Positions 1 to 7,219 are shown, numbered from the stretch's first letter. The stretch is 16,779 nucleotides of DNA from CAYLJO01 sp964383905 (GCA_964383905.1 CAYLJO010000137.1:1-16779); one strand, 5' to 3'. Notes: generated by a model from the sequence alone, not told the origin. Translations and numbers: made by a program.

Positions 1-990
1 CTCATAACACTCTTCGCCGCGCCCGTGTATGTGCGCCTTGATGGCGGCGACGTCCGGCGCGGCGCAGACGATGACCATCCCCACGCCCATATTGAAGGTG
101 CGATACATCTCCGCTTCCTGCACGTTGCCGATCGCTTGCATGAGCGTGAAGATTGGCAGCACGGGCCAGACGCCGCGCGTGATTGTGACGCCCGTTCCTT
201 CCGGTAGAATGCGCGGGATATTCTCCGTCAGACCACCGCCGGTGATGTGCGCCAGACCCTTGATCTGGCCCGAATCGAGCAGGCCGTCCAGGGTACGGAG
301 GTAGCTGGCGTGCGGTTGCAGGAGCGCCGCGCCGACGGTCGAATCAAGTGATGGGAGATACGTGTCCACGCCGTAGCCCGCCACTTCGAAAAAAAGCTTG
401 CGCGCGAGCGAGTAGCCGTTGGTGTGAAGGCCGACCGACGGCAGCGCGAGTACGGCGTCGCCGGCGCCGATGCGTTTCCCATCAATCGCCTTTTCCCTAT
501 CGACGATACCGACGATGAAGCCCGCCACATCGTATTCGCCTTCGGCGTAAAAACCCGGCATCTCTGCCGTCTCACCCCCGAGCAGCACACAACTGTTTTC
601 GCGACACCCCGTCGCCACGCCCTCAACGATGCTTGCCACCGTGTCGGGCGCGAGCACGCCCGTCGCGACATAGTCGAGGAAGAAGAGCGGGCGCGCACCC
701 TGCACCAGAATGTCGTTGACGCAGTGGTTGACGAGATCGCGACCGACCGTGTTGTGCGTTTTTGTCGCGAAAGCGACCTTCAGTTTTGTTCCGACGCCGT
801 CCGCGGACGCAACGAGCACGGGCCGGCGAAGCCCCGGAAAGGCGGCATCGAACATGCCGCCGAAGCTGCCGATCTCCGTCAACGTTCTGTCATTGAAAGT
901 TTGGCGGGCCAGTCGCTTGATCTTTTCTTTCGCGATGTTTGCCGCGTCAATATTGACGCCGGCATCACTGTAGGCAATGGATGGATTCAT
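1..990 (-). CDS. purM: Phosphoribosylformylglycinamidine cyclo-ligase PurM (AIR synthetase), 3' end cut by window edge
   Basis: PurM performs the fifth step of de novo purine synthesis in the cytoplasm: ATP-dependent closure of formylglycinamidine ribonucleotide to aminoimidazole ribonucleotide. I translated the minus strand from the ATG at 990; it stays open for 330 codons to base 1 without a stop, so roughly the last 15-25 residues of a normal 345-350 residue protein lie outside. Seen: the start MNPSIAYSDAGVNID typical of the family, DGVGTK at residues 64-69, N92-D93 in the VNDI motif, GGETAEMPG at 138-146, GLHTNGYSL at 187-195 and HITGGG at 248-253, all conserved nucleotide or metal-binding parts of the PurM/AIRS fold. 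No good ribosome binding site precedes the ATG. It lies 62 bases after the metallo-beta-lactamase gene and shares strand with purF, so a common purine transcript is likely. Confidence 0.96.
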   Translation of the reverse strand, partial: MNPSIAYSDAGVNIDAANIAKEKIKRLARQTFNDRTLTEIGSFGGMFDAAFPGLRRPVLVASADGVGTKLKVAFATKTHNTVGRDLVNHCVNDILVQGARPLFFLDYVATGVLAPDTVASIVEGVATGCRENSCVLLGGETAEMPGFYAEGEYDVAGFIVGIVDREKAIDGKRIGAGDAVLALPSVGLHTNGYSLARKLFFEVAGYGVDTYLPSLDSTVGAALLQPHASYLRTLDGLLDSGQIKGLAHITGGGLTENIPRILPEGTGVTITRGVWPVLPIFTLMQAIGNVQEAEMYRTFNMGVGMVIVCAAPDVAAIKAHIHGRGEECYE

Positions 991-1052
991 TGAAATAGTA
1001 GGTGGCGGATAGTAAATGGGGTGGACGAATTAAAATCTCGTCGCTTCACCGC

Positions 1053-2201
1053 TCACTTTTTACTGGCTCTCGGTTTCTGCTGCTGTGGCGGCGGCCCGAA
1101 ATCGCCGTAAGCGATAAAGCCCGAGCGCGCGGAGTCGTCTTTCTGCGCCTCGCGCCCGGCAAAAAGATCGCTCTTGGTCTCCTTCGCAGCCTTCGTCTCG
1201 TAATTCCTGCCCTTGGTCGTAATCGTAATCTCACCCTGCAAATCTGTGCGATAAACTTTGATCCCGGCTTTCTTCAGGCGGTCCAGGACGACTTGCGACG
1301 GGTGGCCGTAACGATTGTACTCGCCGTCGGAGATGATCGCGACCTCAGGCTTGACGTGGTTGATAAAATCTTCCGAGGTCGCGTACTTCGAGCCGTGATG
1401 CGCGACTTTGAGAATTCTTGCCTCAAGATTCGCGCCCTTCGACGTCATGCGCTCTTCGGTCTGAGTCTCCGCGTCGCCCGTCAGCAGCATGGAGAAATCT
1501 CCGTAGTCGAGGCGCGTGACGATGGAATTGGCATTCGGCTCGTTGCCGCCCGCGCGCATCTGCTCCTTGGTGAAGAAGGGCTGAATCGGGGCGAGCACCG
1601 TCAGGCGCGCGCCGCCGCCGAGGTCGTAAATCTGTCCCGGTTCGGCCGCCTTAAACTCAGCGCCGCTCTGCTCCACGGCGCTCTTGAAATCATCGTAAGC
1701 TTTGACGGTCGGCAACTCGACGCTCTTCCCCGGCTTCGGTGGCGGCGGCTTCTTCACGACCCTGCCTTTGCCCGGTTTCACCGGCTGCCCGGTCGGCATC
1801 TCCGGTGGCGGAAAATCGTTGTGCAGCACCGTGATCGTTTTGACGACCCTGAGCACTGCCGGGGCCCCGCCAATGTGGTCCGTGTGGTCGTGCGTGGCGA
1901 TGAAGTAATCAATCTGCTTCACGTCGTAGCGCTTCAGCGCGTCGAGCACCGCCTTCCCCCCCTTGACAGTATCGCCAGCATCGACGAGCGCCACTTTCCC
2001 TTCGGGCGCGATAATCAGTATCGAATCGCCCTCGCCCGGCCCGACGTCGAGCACATGCACCTGAAGTTCTTTGCCGGACGCCGGAGGCGGCTTCTGCTTC
2101 CACCACGGCAGCGCGAACTTGTAGCCGACCACACCCAGAGCGCCGAGAAAGATGGCCAGCAAGACGAGCAAACACCCGGCGCCTCTTTTACTTCGCGCCA
2201 A
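1053..2201 (-). CDS. Membrane-anchored ComEC/Rec2-like metallo-beta-lactamase-fold hydrolase
   Basis: The 382-residue product has one hydrophobic segment (about residues 10-30) after a basic N terminus, so the catalytic part is probably outside the membrane. The rest matches the metallo-beta-lactamase domain found at the C terminus of ComEC and in stand-alone relatives: DAGD at 74-77, the metal motif HDHTDH at 104-109, LLTGD ending at D243, AHHGS at 267-271 and GHP at 299-301. Residues about 129-163 form a Pro/Lys/Gly-rich insertion in the fold, and the C-terminal tail is charged. The start is TTG at 2201, preceded by GAGAGGTGGG about 5-10 bases upstream, a good ribosome binding site. The multi-pass ComEC channel domain is absent. 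By family, a metal-dependent phosphodiesterase or nuclease acting on nucleic acid or nucleotide is plausible; the substrate is unknown. Its place between hicB and purM does not indicate a purine role. Confidence 0.85.
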   Translation of the reverse strand: MARSKRGAGCLLVLLAIFLGALGVVGYKFALPWWKQKPPPASGKELQVHVLDVGPGEGDSILIIAPEGKVALVDAGDTVKGGKAVLDALKRYDVKQIDYFIATHDHTDHIGGAPAVLRVVKTITVLHNDFPPPEMPTGQPVKPGKGRVVKKPPPPKPGKSVELPTVKAYDDFKSAVEQSGAEFKAAEPGQIYDLGGGARLTVLAPIQPFFTKEQMRAGGNEPNANSIVTRLDYGDFSMLLTGDAETQTEERMTSKGANLEARILKVAHHGSKYATSEDFINHVKPEVAIISDGEYNRYGHPSQVVLDRLKKAGIKVYRTDLQGEITITTKGRNYETKAAKETKSDLFAGREAQKDDSARSGFIAYGDFGPPPQQQKPRASKK

Positions 2202-2265
2202 TCAACCCACCTCTCGCTGTCTTACGTCTACCATTATCTGATCTTCAAACAGGTCCCGCTTTAGA

Positions 2266-2481
2266 TCATGCAGCGCGGACATCAACGTATTCGACGCTGG
2301 ATGATGGCTCTGGCACTGGCAGCCCCTCTTCGCTCATGCTTTCCAGGTGTAACTCGATGGCTTCCTGGATCAACTTCAGCACCTCCGCCCTGGTCTCCGC
2401 TGCGGCAACACAGCCCGGCAAATCCGGCACGTAGGCGCCGTAACTATCCTCACCCTTTTCAACGATCACGGCGTAACGCAT
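2266..2481 (-). CDS. hicB: HicB-family antitoxin (short form)
   Basis: A 71-residue protein with the HicB partial RNase-H-like fold: a MRYAVIVEKGEDSYGAYVPD opening strand pair, PDLPGC at residues 19-24, and the helix AEVLKLIQEAIELHLESM. HicB proteins bind and neutralise the HicA toxin. This copy ends soon after that fold and lacks the C-terminal DNA-binding helix-turn-helix or ribbon-helix-helix domain of longer HicB proteins, so autorepression by HicB alone is not expected. The ATG at 2481 lies 3 bases after the hicA stop, and its ribosome binding site GGGAGG sits inside the last hicA codons, so translation of the two genes is probably coupled. The order toxin then antitoxin is the usual one for hicAB. 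Confidence 0.88.
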   Translation of the reverse strand: MRYAVIVEKGEDSYGAYVPDLPGCVAAAETRAEVLKLIQEAIELHLESMSEEGLPVPEPSSSVEYVDVRAA

Positions 2482-2484
2482 GAC

Positions 2485-2661
2485 TTAACCCTCCCGGTTA
2501 TTTCTGTTGAGAGTTCCTGGAGGTATATCCACACTTAGCTTACCTGCGACACTTACCGTACCCGGCTTAATTGGGTGTTTGAATTGCCGGTGACTACCTC
2601 TAACTCTGACCATCTTCCAGCCGTTTTGTTCGAGCATCTTAATAACATCTTTGACTTTCAC
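2485..2661 (-). CDS. hicA: HicA-family mRNA interferase toxin
   Basis: A 58-residue double-stranded-RNA-binding-like fold toxin that degrades mRNA when not bound by HicB. Seen: KVKDVIKMLEQNGW near the N terminus, then RVRGSHRQFKHP with the catalytic-type His in GSH (His24), and GTVSVAG followed by IPPGTLN. I chose GTG at 2661 because MKVKDVIK is the usual family start. An in-frame TTG at 2679 would add six residues; neither has a clear ribosome binding site. The C terminus is odd: after GTLN the family normally continues with a hydrophobic helix of the type SILKQAGLK, whereas here it is RNNREG and stop. The toxin may therefore be weakened, or this may be natural variation. It starts about 40 bases after purF and the local DNA is more A+T-rich than purF, which suggests acquisition as a cassette. 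Confidence 0.85.
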   Translation of the reverse strand: MKVKDVIKMLEQNGWKMVRVRGSHRQFKHPIKPGTVSVAGKLSVDIPPGTLNRNNREG

Positions 2662-2700
2662 AGCTAAACCGTGGTTCAAAAGTTAAGGCCGCGGAATTAT

Positions 2701-4182
2701 TCAAGCATCACCTGACGGCACGGGCTCGTGCTCGCGCGCCCACTGGGTCTCAGCCTCGCGCGTGATTCGTGTCGGATAATGGCCGGACCAGCAGGCGACG
2801 CAGGACGAATCGGGGCTGATGCCGGTCGCCTCCAGCATGCCTTCGAGCGAGAGGTAGCCGAGCGAATCGGCCCCGATAAACCGGCAGATATCTTCCACCG
2901 ACATCTGCGCGGCGATCAGGTCTGATTTGTTGGGCGTATCTACACCGTAAAAGCACGGGCTGACGGTCGGCGGGCAACTGATACGCAGGTGGACTTCTGC
3001 CGCTCCGGCTTCCCTGACCATCCGCACGATCTTTTTCGAGGTCGTGCCGCGCACGATTGAATCGTCAATTAAGACGACGCGTCGCCCCTCGATTAAATGG
3101 CGCACGGGGTTGAGCTTGATGCGGACTCCGAAGGAGCGGATCGATTGTTTCGGCTCGATGAAGGTACGATGGACGTAGTGGTTGCGCACAAGGCCCTGGC
3201 GGAAGTTGATGCCGCTTTGCGACGCGTACCCGATCGCCGCGGCGACGCCCGAATCCGGCACGGGCACGACGATGTCCGCGCTGGCAGGCTGCTCGACCGC
3301 CAGACGCTTGCCCATCTTGTGGCGTGATTCGTTCACGGAGCGGCCGTAAATCAGAGAGTCGGGGCGTGCGAAGTAGACGTGCTCAAAGACGCACATCGAG
3401 CGCGGGCGGTCGGGAAGCGGGTGCGATGAGTGCAGGCCCTCCTGGTCAATGACGATCATCTCGCCGGGCTCGACATCGCGCACGTAACGCGCCTCGATCA
3501 GATCAAAAGCGCAAGTCTCGGAGGCGATAACCCAGGCGTCTCCCAGGCGGCCAAGGGCGAGCGGGCGGAAGCCGCGCGGGTCGCGGATCGCGATGAGAGA
3601 TGCCGGGGTCAGGAAGAGCATCGAGAACGCGCCCTCGGTTTCGCACAGCACCTCCGGGATCGCCGCGGCGACCGTCGTCGCGCGCGACCGTGCCAGCCCG
3701 TGCAGCACCACCTCTGTGTCCGACGTTGAAGAGAAGATCGCGCCCGCCTGCTCCAGCCTTTTGCGCTCTTCGGTGGCGAACGGGAGGTTACCGTTGTGAC
3801 AGACGGCCACCTGCCCGTGCTTGCACGCGATGAGGAAAGGCTGGGCCTCGCGTATCGAGACTTCGCCCGCGGTCGAGTAACGAACGTGGCCGATGGCGCT
3901 CGTGCCGGGAAGACTGTCGAGCCTCGCCTGGTTAAAAACATCCGGCACGAGGCCCATCGCGCGTTCTGAACGGAGCTCCGCGCCGCCAGACGTCACGATG
4001 CCGCACGATTCCTGGCCGCGATGTTGCAGAGCGTAGAGTCCCAGATAGGTCATCCGGGCCGCATCCGTGTGGCCGTGGATTCCGAACACGCCACACTCGT
4101 CGCGAAATTTGTCCGCCGGCAAGTTATTCAACGGTATTTGCTTCAATTGACCCCTTGACCTGAGCCCCGACCCCGACAGCAT
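2701..4182 (-). CDS. purF: Amidophosphoribosyltransferase PurF, Fe-S cluster type
   Basis: PurF commits PRPP to purine synthesis, replacing pyrophosphate with ammonia taken from glutamine to form phosphoribosylamine. The 493-residue product has an N-terminal class II glutaminase domain with nucleophile Cys30 in DECGVFGI, LQHRGQES at 52-59, GHVRYST at 98-104, HNGN at 129-132 and RGFRPL at 203-208, then a phosphoribosyltransferase domain with the PRPP loop VVLIDDSIVRGTTS at 369-382. Cys264, Cys403, Cys461 and Cys464 match the four cysteines that hold the 4Fe-4S cluster in the Bacillus type, unlike the cluster-free E. coli type. Cys30 implies a 29-residue propeptide to be removed, longer than the usual 10 or so. 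The ATG at 4182 has no good ribosome binding site, but an in-frame TTG (codon 13) follows AGGGGTCA, so a shorter propeptide is possible. It leads a minus-strand gene string ending in purM. Confidence 0.97.
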   Translation of the reverse strand: MLSGSGLRSRGQLKQIPLNNLPADKFRDECGVFGIHGHTDAARMTYLGLYALQHRGQESCGIVTSGGAELRSERAMGLVPDVFNQARLDSLPGTSAIGHVRYSTAGEVSIREAQPFLIACKHGQVAVCHNGNLPFATEERKRLEQAGAIFSSTSDTEVVLHGLARSRATTVAAAIPEVLCETEGAFSMLFLTPASLIAIRDPRGFRPLALGRLGDAWVIASETCAFDLIEARYVRDVEPGEMIVIDQEGLHSSHPLPDRPRSMCVFEHVYFARPDSLIYGRSVNESRHKMGKRLAVEQPASADIVVPVPDSGVAAAIGYASQSGINFRQGLVRNHYVHRTFIEPKQSIRSFGVRIKLNPVRHLIEGRRVVLIDDSIVRGTTSKKIVRMVREAGAAEVHLRISCPPTVSPCFYGVDTPNKSDLIAAQMSVEDICRFIGADSLGYLSLEGMLEATGISPDSSCVACWSGHYPTRITREAETQWAREHEPVPSGDA

Positions 4183-4208
4183 TTAATGGTTCGCTTTCAT
4201 TATAAATC

Positions 4209-4237
4209 ATCATACGCATCCGGCGAAGTAAGAGCAA
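4209..4237 (-). promoter_or_regulatory. Sigma-70-type promoter for purF
   Basis: On the minus strand TTGCTC (4237-4232) and TATGAT (4214-4209) are separated by exactly 17 bases. Expected start of transcription is near 4202, giving a leader of about 20 bases before the purF ATG at 4182. That is too short for a long riboswitch leader, so PurR-type operator control rather than a purine riboswitch would be expected if the operon is regulated. No operator is recognised. Confidence 0.5.
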
Positions 4238-4261
4238 CGACGCGGTGAGTGAGAGGCCGAG

Positions 4262-4313
4262 GGGACGCGGCGATGCGGTGACGCCGAGACAAAACGACAT
4301 GTCGCCGCGTCCC
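4262..4313. repeat. Perfect 12-bp inverted repeat with 28-base loop in the purF upstream region
   Basis: GGGACGCGGCGA (4262-4273) pairs perfectly with TCGCCGCGTCCC (4302-4313); the loop can form a second small hairpin (GCGGTGACGCCG). On the plus strand the stem is followed by a T-rich run (TTATTTC). No plus-strand gene ends before it, so an ordinary gene terminator is not explained. It could be a dispersed REP-like unit, the 3' end of a small RNA, or a leader structure. Confidence 0.55.
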
Positions 4314-4324
4314 TTATTTCATCC

Positions 4325-4353
4325 TTTCTTTCACCGCGTGTCTTCGCTATGAT
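4325..4353 (+). promoter_or_regulatory. Possible promoter for the 4414 gene
   Basis: TATGAT at 4348-4353 is a good -10 box about 60 bases before the ATG at 4414. The matching -35 region (TTTCTT, 4325-4330, 17-base spacer) is poor, so this is a weak call resting on the -10 box and on position. Confidence 0.28.
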
Positions 4354-4413
4354 GGCTATGTTCGTCTCGCGATGAGAGATAAACCGTATGCGAAAGCGCT
4401 CTTTTGTTAATCG

Positions 4414-4926
4414 ATGAATACGGCAAGCCCCGCTTACCACATCATTACTGGAGTCCTGCGTGTGGCGCTCGTCGTGGCGCTCATCTGGGCCGGGTGGGCC
4501 ATCTATCGTAAGTTGCCGGCCGATGCGTCCACTTCATCGTCTGGCCGAACGAGCGCCACGAGCCAGACCTCGCTGCTGATTGTCATGCGCGGCACGCCGG
4601 AAGATAACCCGACCGCCAACGTCCCGGTTGAGCTTTACCCCATCGACGTCGTGGCGGCGCGGGATGAGTACTTATCCGAGCCGCACGCGGGAGTACGCTG
4701 GGACGATTTCCTGGCACGGCGGATGAATGGTCGCGCCCCTGTTAAGTCTGAACTAGATGGGCGCGGCCACGCGAGCGTCATGTTGACGCCCGGCAAGTGG
4801 TGGATTCACGTGACCCTAGCCGGCGCGGAAAATATCGAGTGGCGTCTGCCCGTCAACGTCTACGGCCGCCAGCAGACGGTCGAGCTCACATCCGACAACG
4901 CTTACGCGCGCACGAAAACTTTCTGA
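4414..4926 (+). CDS. Unknown membrane-anchored protein with probable beta-sandwich domain
   Basis: I do not recognise a named family. The 170-residue product has one hydrophobic helix at about residues 10-31, then a Ser/Thr-rich linker (39-53), then a soluble domain. The domain pattern (VPVELYP at 70-76, a gap, LDGRGHASVMLTPGKWWI at 114-131, then LPVNVYGRQQTVEL at 145-158) resembles transthyretin-like or carboxypeptidase-regulatory-like beta-sandwiches, where a D.G...V.L.PG.Y motif recurs. That resemblance is inference. The anchor predicts one membrane pass with the domain outside the cytoplasm. No ribosome binding site is visible before ATG 4414. It is the first gene of the plus-strand group and lies 82 bases before the alpha/beta hydrolase start. 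Length and continuous high-G+C coding bias support a real gene. Confidence 0.7.
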   Translation: MNTASPAYHIITGVLRVALVVALIWAGWAIYRKLPADASTSSSGRTSATSQTSLLIVMRGTPEDNPTANVPVELYPIDVVAARDEYLSEPHAGVRWDDFLARRMNGRAPVKSELDGRGHASVMLTPGKWWIHVTLAGAENIEWRLPVNVYGRQQTVELTSDNAYARTKTF

Positions 4927-5008
4927 CGCTTGACCATCCGCCTACCGTACATGCCTTGCCGCCGTGAATGGCGGGCGATGCTTTCCTTGCGATTCGGGAA
5001 TAGAGCTT

Positions 5009-5995
5009 ATGCAGAGACCTTTTAGCCGCCACCATCGAGCCAAGATCTTTGCCGTCACGCTCACGACGCTGCTGCTGGTCGCCACCACAATCGCCGCCCA
5101 AGGGCGGACGGCGTCAAACACTTCGCCCGTAAAAAACGGAATCGTCACCGCGCCGGCAACTGTCGCGCCGCAGTCGTCCGCTGGCACCGTCGATAGATTC
5201 GTGACGATTTACGGCTCGAAGATCCATTACGTGGAAGCGGGCAGCGGTCCGGTCGTGATCCTCCTGCACGGTCTTGGCGGCGACATTTCCAACTGGGCCC
5301 CAACCTTCGCCCCCCTGTCGGCGAAGTACCATGTCATCGCTCCCGACCAGATCGGCTTCGGCCTTTCCGACAAGCCACTCATCAACTACCGGGTCGCGAC
5401 GCTCGTTGATTTCCTGGAAGGATTCTATAAAGAGCTCAAGATCGAGCGCGCCGCGCTGGTCGGCAACTCGCTGGGCGGGTGGGTGGCCGCCGCCTACGCG
5501 CTCGCTCATCCGCAGAAAGTCGAGCGGCTCGTGCTGGTCGATGCGGCAGGTTTTAGTTTGCCGGAGGGCACAAATCAAGCCCGCCTGAATGTCTTGAATC
5601 CGGCGACGCGCGAGGACGTGCGGCAAATCATGTCGCTCATCTTCTACAACAAACAGTTGTTCATGAGCGACGCTGTTATCGATCAAATCTTCGCGTCAAA
5701 GATAACGGCGGGCGACGGTTACACCATCCAGAGGTTTATTGAAGCAATCGCGCGCGGCGATGACGTACTCGACGGCCGGCTCGCGGCGATCAAGCAGCCG
5801 ACGCTGATTGTCTGGGGCCGCGAGGACGAACTCACCACCCTCGCGCAGTTCGGCCAACGGTTCAAGAAGGAGATCGCCGCTTCCAGGCTTTTCGTTATCG
5901 AGAAGTGCGGTCACGTGCCACCGATCGAGAAGGCCGCTGAATTCAATAGCGCGTTGATGAGATTCCTCGGCGGCGAAGAGGTCGGGGCAAAGTAG
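5009..5995 (+). CDS. Secreted or membrane-anchored alpha/beta-fold hydrolase
   Basis: A 328-residue serine hydrolase of the AB-hydrolase-1 type. After a basic start, a hydrophobic stretch (about residues 13-30) ending in TTIAAQGR looks like a signal peptide or anchor; a low-complexity linker follows to about residue 60. The core shows the oxyanion motif LLHGLGG at 85-91, the nucleophile elbow VGNSLGGW with Ser154, an acid candidate Asp273 in WGREDEL and His302 in CGHVPP, so the triad is complete. Family members cleave esters, C-C bonds or act as dehalogenases or epoxide hydrolases; the substrate cannot be told here. I chose ATG 5009 because it puts the signal sequence at the N terminus. An in-frame GTG at 4964 would add 15 residues. 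It follows the 4414 gene and precedes a dehydrogenase by 59 bases. Confidence 0.9.
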   Translation: MQRPFSRHHRAKIFAVTLTTLLLVATTIAAQGRTASNTSPVKNGIVTAPATVAPQSSAGTVDRFVTIYGSKIHYVEAGSGPVVILLHGLGGDISNWAPTFAPLSAKYHVIAPDQIGFGLSDKPLINYRVATLVDFLEGFYKELKIERAALVGNSLGGWVAAAYALAHPQKVERLVLVDAAGFSLPEGTNQARLNVLNPATREDVRQIMSLIFYNKQLFMSDAVIDQIFASKITAGDGYTIQRFIEAIARGDDVLDGRLAAIKQPTLIVWGREDELTTLAQFGQRFKKEIAASRLFVIEKCGHVPPIEKAAEFNSALMRFLGGEEVGAK

Positions 5996-6054
5996 GGCCA
6001 TTTCGTCAGATGACAAAAGCGCACGACGTGCTATGAGGCAAGGTCTGGTTGGAT

Positions 6055-7011
6055 ATGCAAGCATTGCGTTATGAAAATGGTCGTCTCGCCGTCGCCGACG
6101 TGCCAAAGCCGCGGCGCGCGGAAGAAGCAGTTGTGCGCGTGACGCTCTCCGGAATTTGTAATACGGACGTTGAGATCGTGCGCGGTTATGCCGGCTTTCA
6201 GGGCACCATCGGGCATGAATTTGTCGGCATTGTCGAGAGCGCACCTGACGGCGCGCTCACGGTCGGCCGGCGCGTGGTCGGTGAGATCAACGCCGGTTGC
6301 GGGCATTGCCCGTTATGCGCCGGGGGCGATCCTCGACATTGTCCGAATCGCACGGTGCTCGGCATCGTCGGACGCGACGGCGCGCATGCGGAATTTCTGC
6401 AACTGCCGAGCGTGAATCTTCTGCCGGTGCCGGATGAGGTGCCGGATCATCGCGCCGTCTTTACGGAGCCGCTCGCCGCCGCCTGCGGGATCATGGAGCG
6501 CGCGATGGTGACAAATGACCAGCGTGTGGCGGTTATCGGGGACGGCAAGCTGGGCCTCCTATGCGCGCAGGTGCTGGCGCTGACGGGCGCGCCGGTCCTC
6601 CTCGCCGGTAAACATGCGAAGAAACTGAATCTCGCCGCACGCCGCGGCATCGAGACGGCGACGATTGACGTTGTGCGCAATAAAAGGCGCGAGTTTGACG
6701 TGGTGGTCGAAGCGTCGGGCGCCGAGTCAGGCTTCACGCTGGCCCTTGATCTACTGCGACCGCGGGGCATGCTCGTCTTGAAATCAACCTTCCACGGCGC
6801 AACCGAGATGAATGCGGCACGAATCGTGGTTGACGAGATCAGCGTCGTCGGCTCGCGCTGCGGACGCTTTGCGCCTGCGCTCGACCTTTTGCAGAAGAAT
6901 GCCGTGGATGTCGAGAGCTTGATCAGCGAGGAATACGCCCTCGCCGAGGGCGTGCGTGCGATGCAGCGTGCCACAGAGAAAGGCGTCCTGAAAGTGTTAC
7001 TCAAGCCTTAA
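6055..7011 (+). CDS. Zinc-dependent medium-chain alcohol dehydrogenase
   Basis: A 319-residue GroES-like plus Rossmann-fold enzyme that would oxidise an alcohol or polyol with NAD(P). Seen: catalytic zinc ligands Cys35 (SGICNTD), His54-Glu55 (GHEFVG) and Glu138 (FTEPLAAA); a complete structural zinc set Cys82, Cys85, Cys88 and Cys96 (CGHCPLCAGG...HC); and the nucleotide-binding glycines in VIGDGKLG at 160-167. It is shorter than classic 340-370 residue enzymes, mainly in the C-terminal lobe, as in several sorbitol- or threonine-dehydrogenase-like subgroups. ATG 6055 gives the usual family start; an in-frame TTG at 6049 has AAGG at a better distance and would add two residues. Substrate is unknown. 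Co-directional with the hydrolase upstream, possibly co-transcribed; a fresh promoter for the next gene begins 80 bases after its stop. Confidence 0.93.
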   Translation: MQALRYENGRLAVADVPKPRRAEEAVVRVTLSGICNTDVEIVRGYAGFQGTIGHEFVGIVESAPDGALTVGRRVVGEINAGCGHCPLCAGGDPRHCPNRTVLGIVGRDGAHAEFLQLPSVNLLPVPDEVPDHRAVFTEPLAAACGIMERAMVTNDQRVAVIGDGKLGLLCAQVLALTGAPVLLAGKHAKKLNLAARRGIETATIDVVRNKRREFDVVVEASGAESGFTLALDLLRPRGMLVLKSTFHGATEMNAARIVVDEISVVGSRCGRFAPALDLLQKNAVDVESLISEEYALAEGVRAMQRATEKGVLKVLLKP

Positions 7012-7037
7012 GATGGACTGATGGTCTTATAAGTCTC

Positions 7038-7076
7038 GCCTAAATTAGGCCAACGAGCAATTTTATAATTCTCGTT
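7038..7076 (+). terminator. Two short inverted repeats after the dehydrogenase gene
   Basis: GCCTAAATTAGGC (7038-7050) is a 13-base palindrome, followed directly by AACGAG (7052-7057) pairing with CTCGTT (7071-7076), with AATT inside each arm. The second is followed by a T-rich stretch (GTTGTTCTCTGCTT). It may act as a weak terminator for the genes before it or as an operator next to the downstream promoter; stems are short and rich in A+T. Confidence 0.35.
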
Positions 7077-7090
7077 GTTCTCTGCTTAAA

Positions 7091-7119
7091 TTGCAGCGCG
7101 CCGCCCGTTTCGTTATACT
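7091..7119 (+). promoter_or_regulatory. Sigma-70-type promoter for the HtrA-type protease gene
   Basis: TTGCAG (7091-7096) and TATACT (7114-7119) with a 17-base spacer, starting transcription near 7126 and leaving a leader of about 94 bases. This also argues that translation does not begin at the in-frame TTG at 7091, which would coincide with the -35 box. Confidence 0.6.
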
Positions 7120-7219
7120 TGACACCTTCCCTCTTGTGCTGTGGCCGACACCTAAATGCACAGGTCGGTGCCGTTTAAGGCGTGCGGCGGGTTTACGATT
7201 TTCTGGAAAGCGGTGTGTT

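Noticed and set aside
228..993. Open frames on both strands over the left edge (minus 228-698, plus 424-993)
   Set aside because: PurM is read continuously on the minus strand from 990 to 1 in a different frame with every family motif; the others are artefacts.
1002..2264. Plus-strand open frame of 420 codons
   Set aside because: It lies opposite the metallo-beta-lactamase gene, is rich in Arg/Leu as mirror frames of high-G+C genes are, and shows no family motif, whereas the minus-strand frame has all catalytic motifs.
4183..4208. Purine riboswitch in the purF leader
   Set aside because: The predicted leader is only about 20 bases, too short for any known purine-sensing aptamer.
4210..4440. 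76-codon minus-strand frame upstream of purF
   Set aside because: It covers the purF promoter and the inverted repeat, with no motif and no ribosome binding site.
7091..7219. N-terminal extension of the HtrA protein from TTG 7091
   Set aside because: It would add 43 residues with no signal-peptide character, and the TTG coincides with the -35 box of a good promoter.
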